This document shows, piece by piece, positions 42,753 to 51,053 of a DNA stretch of 51,053 bases; the stretch's first letter is position 1, and every line of letters starts with the position of its first letter. The notes beneath the pieces were generated by a model. That model saw only the letters and a list, made by a program, of their open reading frames with translations, did no database searches and was not told the origin of the DNA. The translations under genes were made by a program, and so were the position numbers. The DNA is taken from positions 1-51,053 of the forward strand of contig CAZHIC010000019.1 in the NCBI GenBank assembly GCA_964532405.1. The letters are read 5' to 3'. The DNA is from PALSA-1006 sp964532405. Lineage in GTDB: Bacteria > Pseudomonadota > Gammaproteobacteria > Burkholderiales > Gallionellaceae.

Positions 42753-44651
42753 TCAGGTTTCTTGCGCGGGTTGTGTAGGCGTAGCAGGTGCCGTGGGTGT
42801 GGCGTCCTGCGGGGGCGGGGGCGGCGCCACATAAGCGGGTTTTGGAGGACGCGGCGGAATGCCCGCCATGATGTCGTTGAGTTGATCCGCGTCGAGAGTT
42901 TCCCATTCCAGCAAGGCTTGGGTCATCGCCTCAACCTTGTCGCGGTTGGCTTCAATCAAGCCGCGCGCCAACGCATATTGCTGGTCGATGATGCGGCGAA
43001 TCTCCTCATCCACTTTTTGCATAGTGGCTTCGGAGACGTTCTTGTGCGTCGTCACCGAACGACCGAGGAACACTTCGCCGTCGTTCTCGCCGTAAACCAT
43101 CGGCCCCAACGCATCGGACATACCCCATTGGGTGACCATCTTGCGCGCCATGTCGGTGGCACGCTCGAAATCGTTGGACGCGCCGGTCGTCATCTGGTGC
43201 ATGAATATCTCTTCGGCGATGCGTCCGCCGAACAACACCGCGAGAGTGTCGAGGATGCGGTTCTTGTCCATACTGTAACGGTCTTCCGACGGCAACTGCA
43301 TGGTCAGGCCCAGCGCGCGACCGCGCGGAATGATGGTGACCTTATGCACCGGATCAGTCTTGGGCAACAGCTTCGCCACCACCGCATGACCGGACTCGTG
43401 ATAGGCCGTATTGCGCCGCTCTTCTTCCGGCATAACCATGGTGCGACGTTCTGTTCCCATCATGATTTTGTCTTTGGCGGATTCGAAGTCGTCCATCTCG
43501 ACAAAACGTTTACTGCGTCTGGCGGCAAACAGCGCGGCCTCGTTCACTAAGTTGGCCAGATCGGCGCCGGACATACCCGGCGTGCCGCGCGCCAGAATGT
43601 CGGCCTTCACATCGGGCGCCATGGGTATTTTGCGCATGTGCACCATCAAAATCTGCTCGCGACCGCGAATATCCGGCAACGGCACCACCACCTGACGGTC
43701 AAAACGACCCGGGCGCAACAGTGCTGAGTCCAGCACGTCGGGGCGGTTGGTGGCGGCGATCACGATCACGCCACTCGCGCCTTCGAAGCCATCCATCTCT
43801 ACCAACAACGCATTCAGGGTTTGCTCGCGTTCGTCGTTACCACCGCCCATACCGGCACCGCGTTGACGACCGACCGCGTCGATTTCGTCGATGAAAATAA
43901 TACAAGGCGATTGCTTCTTGGCCTGCTCGAACATGTCGCGCACGCGCGCGGCACCGACACCGACGAACATCTCGACAAAGTCTGAACCGGAGATGGAGAA
44001 GAACGGCACTTTAGCTTCACCCGCGATGGCTTTTGCCAGCAAGGTCTTGCCGGTGCCGGGACTACCCAGCATCAATACACCGCGCGGAATACGCCCGCCG
44101 AGGTTTTGAAATTTGCTCGGATCGCGCAGGAAATCCACGAGTTCGGAAACCTCTTCCTTGGCCTCGTCACAACCCGCCACGTCCGCAAACGTGACACGCT
44201 CTTTCGCATCATCCAGCAAACGGGCTTTGCTCTTGCCAAACGAGAATGCGCCACCCTTGCCGCCGCCTTGCATCTGGCGCATGAAAAACACCCACACGCC
44301 GATGAGCAACAGCATCGGGAACCACGACACGAAGAGACTCATCAGGAAAGACTGCTCTTCTTCCGGCTTGGCTTCGATCTTGACGCCGTTCTTGAGCAGG
44401 TCGGAAACCATCCACAGATCGCTGGGGGCATAGCTGGTGATGCGCTTGCCCTCGTTGGTGACGGCTTTCAGAGTGCGCCCTTCGATGGTCACCTTGGCGA
44501 TGTGGCCCTGCTTCACCTCTTCGAGGAACTGCGAATAATCCAGTTGCGCCTGCGCCGTCGATTGCTGGCGCGAAGTGAATTGATTAAACACGGTCATCAG
44601 CACCAAGGCCACGACCATCCAAATTCCGATACTCTTAAATAAATTATTCAC
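42753..44651 (-). CDS. ftsH: ATP-dependent zinc metalloprotease FtsH
   Basis: Membrane-anchored AAA+ protease that degrades unneeded or damaged membrane and regulatory proteins. The 632-residue protein has two membrane segments (about 7-24 and 104-123), the AAA module with GSPGTGKTLLAKAIAGE and FIDEIDAVGRQRG, the SRH, and the zinc site HESGH. The C-terminus is a proline/alanine-rich tail (PPRPPKPAYVAPPPPP), longer than in E. coli. It lies 193 nt downstream of rlmE, on the same strand, with repeat copy D between. Confidence 0.97.
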   Translation of the reverse strand: MNNLFKSIGIWMVVALVLMTVFNQFTSRQQSTAQAQLDYSQFLEEVKQGHIAKVTIEGRTLKAVTNEGKRITSYAPSDLWMVSDLLKNGVKIEAKPEEEQSFLMSLFVSWFPMLLLIGVWVFFMRQMQGGGKGGAFSFGKSKARLLDDAKERVTFADVAGCDEAKEEVSELVDFLRDPSKFQNLGGRIPRGVLMLGSPGTGKTLLAKAIAGEAKVPFFSISGSDFVEMFVGVGAARVRDMFEQAKKQSPCIIFIDEIDAVGRQRGAGMGGGNDEREQTLNALLVEMDGFEGASGVIVIAATNRPDVLDSALLRPGRFDRQVVVPLPDIRGREQILMVHMRKIPMAPDVKADILARGTPGMSGADLANLVNEAALFAARRSKRFVEMDDFESAKDKIMMGTERRTMVMPEEERRNTAYHESGHAVVAKLLPKTDPVHKVTIIPRGRALGLTMQLPSEDRYSMDKNRILDTLAVLFGGRIAEEIFMHQMTTGASNDFERATDMARKMVTQWGMSDALGPMVYGENDGEVFLGRSVTTHKNVSEATMQKVDEEIRRIIDQQYALARGLIEANRDKVEAMTQALLEWETLDADQLNDIMAGIPPRPPKPAYVAPPPPPQDATPTAPATPTQPAQET

Positions 44652-44758
44652 TATCGCCTCTCATTGAGCCGTAAAAACATTACGTGCATTAAACACGTTC
44701 CGACCTGATTACTCAAGGGCAAAAAACCTTGCCCTCTCTCTAACTCTCTGTTTAAACC

Positions 44759-44846
44759 ACTAGCCAATCGACTAAGCTCGCAAGCGAGCAAGTCGCTGGT
44801 TATCCCGCGAGCGGGAGAAAGAACGAACGAACCGCTACGCGAAATT
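44759..44846 (+). repeat. Dispersed palindromic repeat family 1, copy D
   Basis: ACTAGCCAATCGACTAAG, a GCTCGCAAGCGAGC palindrome, AAGTCGCTGGTTATCCCGC, GAGCGGGA and a GAACGAACCGCTACGCGAAAT tail. A CCCTCTCTCTAACTCTCTG stretch precedes it, as in copy B. It lies between rlmE and ftsH. Confidence 0.85.
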
Positions 44847-45477
44847 AGCTTCCACCAGTCTCCCGCTTGTCCAACCCTAACAAATACTGCTCACTGCTGC
44901 GGTCACGCGATGCTTTGGGTTTGCGCGTAACTACTTTGGCAAAATGGCCGCGCATTAGTTTCAAATATTCCTCGAATCCCACGCCTTGAAACACCTTGAC
45001 CAGAAAGGCACCACCCGGCTTGAGGTGCTGTGCGGCGAACTCCAGTGCTAATTCGGCCAAATGAATAGCGCGTGCCTGATCGGCTGAATCGATGCCACTC
45101 ATATTGGGAGCCATATCGGAAATTACAAGTCCGATCTGCTGCCCGCCCAGCTTTTTTTCGAGTTGCGCTAGCACCGCGTCATCCCGAAAATCGCCCTGAA
45201 TAAACTCCACTCGCGGCAAAGGGGGCAGCGGCAGCAGGTCCAATGCGATGATCTTGCCGTTCTGGCCCAATTTGGCCGCAGCCACTTGGCACCAGCCTCC
45301 CGGAGTGGCGCCGAGATCCACCACGACCATGCCGGGCTTGAGCAAATGGTCGCGTTCGTCGATCTCCAAAAGCTTGTACGCGGCCCGCGAACGATAGCCG
45401 TCCTTCTGCGCCATTTGCACATAAGGGTCGTTGATATGCTCGCGCATCCACTGTTTGCTGGTTTTAGAAGGCTTCAT
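44845..45477 (-). CDS. rlmE: 23S rRNA 2'-O-ribose methyltransferase RlmE
   Basis: Methylates the 2'-OH of U2552 in 23S rRNA, late in ribosome assembly. The 210-residue protein has SRAAYKLLEIDERD, the SAM site VVDLGATPGGWCQVAA, DMAPNMSG and KVFQG, the FtsJ family K-D-K-E residues. The ATG at 45477 (MKPSKTSKQW) is used, since the extension upstream has no homology. It is divergent from yhbY with a 33-nt gap, and is followed by ftsH, as in many proteobacteria. Confidence 0.96.
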   Translation of the reverse strand: MKPSKTSKQWMREHINDPYVQMAQKDGYRSRAAYKLLEIDERDHLLKPGMVVVDLGATPGGWCQVAAAKLGQNGKIIALDLLPLPPLPRVEFIQGDFRDDAVLAQLEKKLGGQQIGLVISDMAPNMSGIDSADQARAIHLAELALEFAAQHLKPGGAFLVKVFQGVGFEEYLKLMRGHFAKVVTRKPKASRDRSSEQYLLGLDKRETGGS

Positions 45478-45510
45478 CGGGTAAAATGCGCGACCTATCT
45501 GGAGTACCAC

Positions 45511-45852
45511 ATGTTAAACATCACTGTTGCACAACGCCTCGAACTCAAAGCACGCGCCCACACACTCAACCCCATCGTCATCATCGGCTCCGGCGGCTTA
45601 TCGCCATCGGTACTGGAAGAAATCGAACGCAGCCTGAAAAGCCATGACCTGCTCAAGATTCGCGTGATGAACGATGACCGCGAAGCGCGCACCGCCATGC
45701 AGCAAGAAATCTGCACACTCCTGAACGCAGATGCCGTGCAGCACATCGGCAAGATCCTAGTGATCTATCGTCCGCTGGCTATTCAACTCGCCAGCCCGAC
45801 CAAGCGCAAAAAAGGCAAGCCGCTCACTAAGAAGCAATTGGGGAATCGTTAG
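45511..45852 (+). CDS. yhbY: Ribosome-associated RNA-binding protein (CRM domain, YhbY)
   Basis: Small 113-residue RNA-binding protein of the CRM family that binds pre-50S particles. It has the family start LTxAQRxxLKARAHxLNPIVIIGxxGL, near the N-terminus, and the GxxKIL..LVIYRP-like late segment. ATG at 45511 follows GGAG; a longer frame upstream only overlaps the rlmE gene in reverse. The greA-yhbY-rlmE order is conserved across proteobacteria. Confidence 0.93.
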   Translation: MLNITVAQRLELKARAHTLNPIVIIGSGGLSPSVLEEIERSLKSHDLLKIRVMNDDREARTAMQQEICTLLNADAVQHIGKILVIYRPLAIQLASPTKRKKGKPLTKKQLGNR

Positions 45853-45862
45853 AAACCAGCTG

Positions 45863-45956
45863 GTAGGTGGGCACGCTTTTGCCTCGAAGAGGTTCTCGCA
45901 CCCTCTGGGTGTGCCCACGCGTGGGCAAACGATGAAACCGTTTACCCACCCTACAA
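45863..45956. repeat. GTAGGTGGGCA...TACCCACCCTAC repeat after greA/yhbY
   Basis: The convergent gap between yhbY and greA holds GTAGGTGGGCAC ... GTGCCCAC and GTGGGCAAACG ... CGTTTACCCACCCTAC. It forms one or two hairpins and may end both messages. It is a variant of the GTAGGTCGGGTTA repeats. Confidence 0.65.
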
Positions 45957-45959
45957 AGT

Positions 45960-46436
45960 CTAGATATACTGAACCTCGACGATTTCGTACTCGCGCACGC
46001 CGCCCGGCGCTTGCACTTCTGCCACATCACCGCTCGACTTGCCGATCAAAGCACGGGAGATCGGAGAGCTGATCGAAATCTTGCGGTGTTTGATATCCGC
46101 TTCGTCGTCACCTACGATCTGATACGTAACCACATCCCCGGTCTTGGTGTCTTCCAATATCACGGTTGAGCCGAACACGCAGCGCCCATCGGCGTTAAGT
46201 GTCTTCGGATCGATGACCTGCGCGCTACCCAGCTTGAATTCCAGCTCGACGATACGCCCTTCGACAAAGGACTGGCGCTCTTTGGCGGCATCGTATTCGG
46301 CGTTCTCCGACAAATCGCCTTGCGCGCGCGCTTCAGAGATTGCGTTGATCACTTTGGGACGCTCAACCGTTTTCAGGTTATGCAGCTCTTGGCGCAATAA
46401 CTCGGCGCCAACGACGGTTAATGGAACTTTACTCAT
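45960..46436 (-). CDS. greA: Transcription elongation factor GreA
   Basis: Rescues stalled RNA polymerase by stimulating transcript cleavage. The 158-residue protein has an N-terminal coiled coil with DLSENAEYDAAKERQ, whose acidic tip is the key site, and a C-terminal FKBP-like domain (ISSPISRALIGKSSGDV). It follows carB after only 19 nt, so it is likely part of the carAB message as in many betaproteobacteria. Confidence 0.97.
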   Translation of the reverse strand: MSKVPLTVVGAELLRQELHNLKTVERPKVINAISEARAQGDLSENAEYDAAKERQSFVEGRIVELEFKLGSAQVIDPKTLNADGRCVFGSTVILEDTKTGDVVTYQIVGDDEADIKHRKISISSPISRALIGKSSGDVAEVQAPGGVREYEIVEVQYI

Positions 46437-46455
46437 GTGCTACCCCAAACTGAAA

Positions 46456-49677
<3,222 letters not shown>

Positions 49678-49684
49678 TTCTTCA

Positions 49685-49768
49685 GTGAAACATGAAACGT
49701 GAAATGTGAAATGTGAGAAACGCGCGGTTCGCTGCCGTACGTTTCACTTTTCACTTTTCACCTTTCAC
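49685..49768. repeat. GTGAAA/TTTCAC inverted repeat between carA and carB
   Basis: Left arm GTGAAACATGAAACGTGAAATGTGAAATGTGAG, right arm TACGTTTCACTTTTCACTTTTCACCTTTCAC. The right arm overlaps the carA stop codon. Same layout as the copy at 42678-42747. Confidence 0.8.
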
Positions 49769-50895
49769 AGCTTCTTCTCCATCAATCCTACAAATTTATC
49801 AAACAACCCATCCACATCATGCGGCCCGGGGCTCGCTTCGGGATGCCCCTGAAAACAAAATGCCGCGCTATCGGTCAGCTCGAAGCCTTGCAGCGTGCCG
49901 TCGAACAGCGAAATATGCGTGACGCGCGCGTTCGCTGGCAACGTCGCCGCATCCACAGCAAAGCCGTGGTTCTGGCTGGTAATCATCACGCGCTTGGTCT
50001 GCGTATCTTGCACCGGATGGTTCGCGCCGCGATGGCCGAATTTCATCTTCACGGTCTGGGCACCCGAAGCCAGACCGAGAATCTGATGCCCCAGACAAAT
50101 ACCAAACAACGGCATACCGACTTCGAGGAATTTTTTGGTCGCGTTAATCGCGTAATCGCACGGCTCTGGATCGCCGGGGCCATTGGACAGGAACACGCCG
50201 TCCGGCTTCAGCGCCAACACATCGGCGGCACTGGTCTTCGCGGGCACCACGGTGATGCGGCAACCGCGCTCGGCCAGCATGCGCAGGATGTTGCGCTTCA
50301 CGCCGAAGTCGTAAGCCACCACATGAAACTTCGCTTCGGCGCTGTCGCGATAACCCGCGCCCAACTCCCACTCGCGTTGTTTCCATTCGTAAGGCTTGTC
50401 GCAGCTCACCACTTGTGCCAGATCCATGCCCGCCAATCCGGCAAAACCGCGTGCCGCCGCCAGCGCCGCTTCCACGTTGTCGCCCGTGGCGATGCAGCCG
50501 TTCTGGGCGCCTTTGCTGCGCAGGATGCGCGTCAGCTTGCGCGTGTCGATTCCGGCGATGGCGACCACGTTGTTGGCCTTGAGGTATTCGGGCAAAGACT
50601 GCGTGCTGCGGAAGTTGCTCACGGTCATGGAAAGATCGCGAATGATGAGGCCGCTGGCGAATACTTGGTGCGATTCCATATCCTCGGGATTGCAGCCCAC
50701 ATTACCGATGTGCGGGTAAGTCAGCGTGACGATCTGCCTGCAATAGGACGGATCGGTGAGGATTTCCTGATAGCCGGTCATCGCGGTGTTGAACACCACC
50801 TCGCCGACACTGCTGCCGGACGCGCCGATGGCGGTTCCGCGAAACACTGTCCCATCGGCTAAAACTAAAATAGCAGGACTTGTTTGCGACACCGG
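49765..50895 (-). CDS. carA: Carbamoyl-phosphate synthase small subunit
   Basis: Glutaminase subunit that releases ammonia for CarB. The 376-residue protein starts VSQTSPAILVLADGTVF; the GTG at 50895 is favoured since GAGGGGG lies six bases before it, over the ATG at 50916 that gives seven more residues. The C-terminal class I amidotransferase domain has GICLGHQILG with the catalytic Cys and QGHPEASPGPHD with the catalytic His and Glu. A clear promoter lies 71 nt upstream. First gene of the carA-carB-greA unit. Confidence 0.97.
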   Translation of the reverse strand, partial: PVSQTSPAILVLADGTVFRGTAIGASGSSVGEVVFNTAMTGYQEILTDPSYCRQIVTLTYPHIGNVGCNPEDMESHQVFASGLIIRDLSMTVSNFRSTQSLPEYLKANNVVAIAGIDTRKLTRILRSKGAQNGCIATGDNVEAALAAARGFAGLAGMDLAQVVSCDKPYEWKQREWELGAGYRDSAEAKFHVVAYDFGVKRNILRMLAERGCRITVVPAKTSAADVLALKPDGVFLSNGPGDPEPCDYAINATKKFLEVGMPLFGICLGHQILGLASGAQTVKMKFGHRGANHPVQDTQTKRVMITSQNHGFAVDAATLPANARVTHISLFDGTLQGFELTDSAAFCFQGHPEASPGPHDVDGLFDKFVGLMEKKL

Positions 50896-50920
50896 GCACC
50901 CCCTCGAACTGGACATAAAG

Positions 50921-50951
50921 AAGCGGGATAAGCACTTGGCTCGTCCCGCTT
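50921..50951 (-). other. Hairpin in the carAB leader
   Basis: AAGCGGGA (50921-50928) pairs perfectly with TCCCGCTT (50944-50951) around a 15-nt loop, between the promoter and the carA start. On the minus strand it is followed by CTTTATG, so only weakly terminator-like. It could be an attenuator or simply a leader structure. Confidence 0.5.
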
Positions 50952-50965
50952 TTGGATTGGGACGC

Positions 50966-50994
50966 ATTATAGCCGAAGATGGCTATCTCATCAA
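50966..50994 (-). promoter_or_regulatory. Sigma-70 promoter of carAB
   Basis: Minus strand has TTGATG (50994-50989), 17 bases, then TATAAT (50971-50966), close to an ideal housekeeping promoter. Transcription should start near 50959. Confidence 0.8.
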
Positions 50995-51053
50995 ATTGGA
51001 GCCTTGTCCAATGACACATGAGCCTGAACGAAAGGGTGTATTTCCAGCGTGAG

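Overview
The window is a piece of a betaproteobacterial chromosome. Supporting signs are the order carA-carB-greA / yhbY-rlmE-ftsH-folP-glmM, the zipA-ligA-galU-hpt block, an acpS/nagZ neighbourhood and a MALIVQKYGGTSVG-type aspartokinase. A member of the Gallionellaceae or Nitrosomonadales is my best guess, but that is inference from gene content and I could not run any comparison. Most genes are on the minus strand and GC is moderately high. A stretch near 7.9-10.0 kb is visibly AT-richer and carries foreign genes.

Layout. 1-7.5 kb: what looks like the 5' end of a group II intron at the left edge, then def, an MTA/MTI phosphorylase, hpt, galU, ligA, zipA and nagZ, all minus. 7.5-10.0 kb: an accessory insert that separates nagZ from acpS, with an attC-like hairpin, a small unknown gene, a methyltransferase and a phage MuF-domain head-protein fragment. 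10-13 kb: acpS and a membrane-bound PAS/GGDEF/EAL protein. 13.1-22 kb: the most interesting part, described below. 22-28 kb: an HDOD protein, zapE, murJ, a beta-barrel-like hypothetical and a NarL-type two-component pair. 28-32 kb: a SWIM-domain protein plus a SNF2 helicase. 32.2-32.5 kb: tRNA-Arg(ACG) and tRNA-Ser(GCT) with a clear terminator. 32.5-38.6 kb: lysC, a hexose-6-P mutarotase, a SemiSWEET, an HD-GYP protein and acs. 38.7-40.2 kb: an internally deleted TonB receptor remnant and a short flagellin. 40.3-51 kb: conserved housekeeping genes ending in carAB with a readable promoter.

The main find is a bufferin-type RiPP operon (DUF2282 precursor bufA, MNIO/DUF692 enzyme bufB, DUF2063 partner bufC, DoxX protein, and a second DUF2282 precursor) at 13.17-15.89 kb. 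It lies near a periplasmic methionine-sulfoxide-reductase operon (msrB - CcdA/thioredoxin fusion - msrA) and a SigF-like ECF sigma factor with its NrsF-like membrane anti-sigma. The same motif, GTAACY-N16-CGAATA, stands in front of both the msrB operon and the first bufA. The sigma factor therefore probably controls both. I read the whole as one metal/oxidative-stress regulon: precursor peptides are exported by Sec, modified on cysteines to bind copper, and paired with repair of oxidised methionines in the periplasm.

A second strong find is a roughly 100-bp palindromic repeat inserted in frame inside ligA, adding about 53 residues ahead of the catalytic lysine motif; another copy lies upstream of glmM. 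Several other dispersed palindromic repeat families fill the intergenic spaces.
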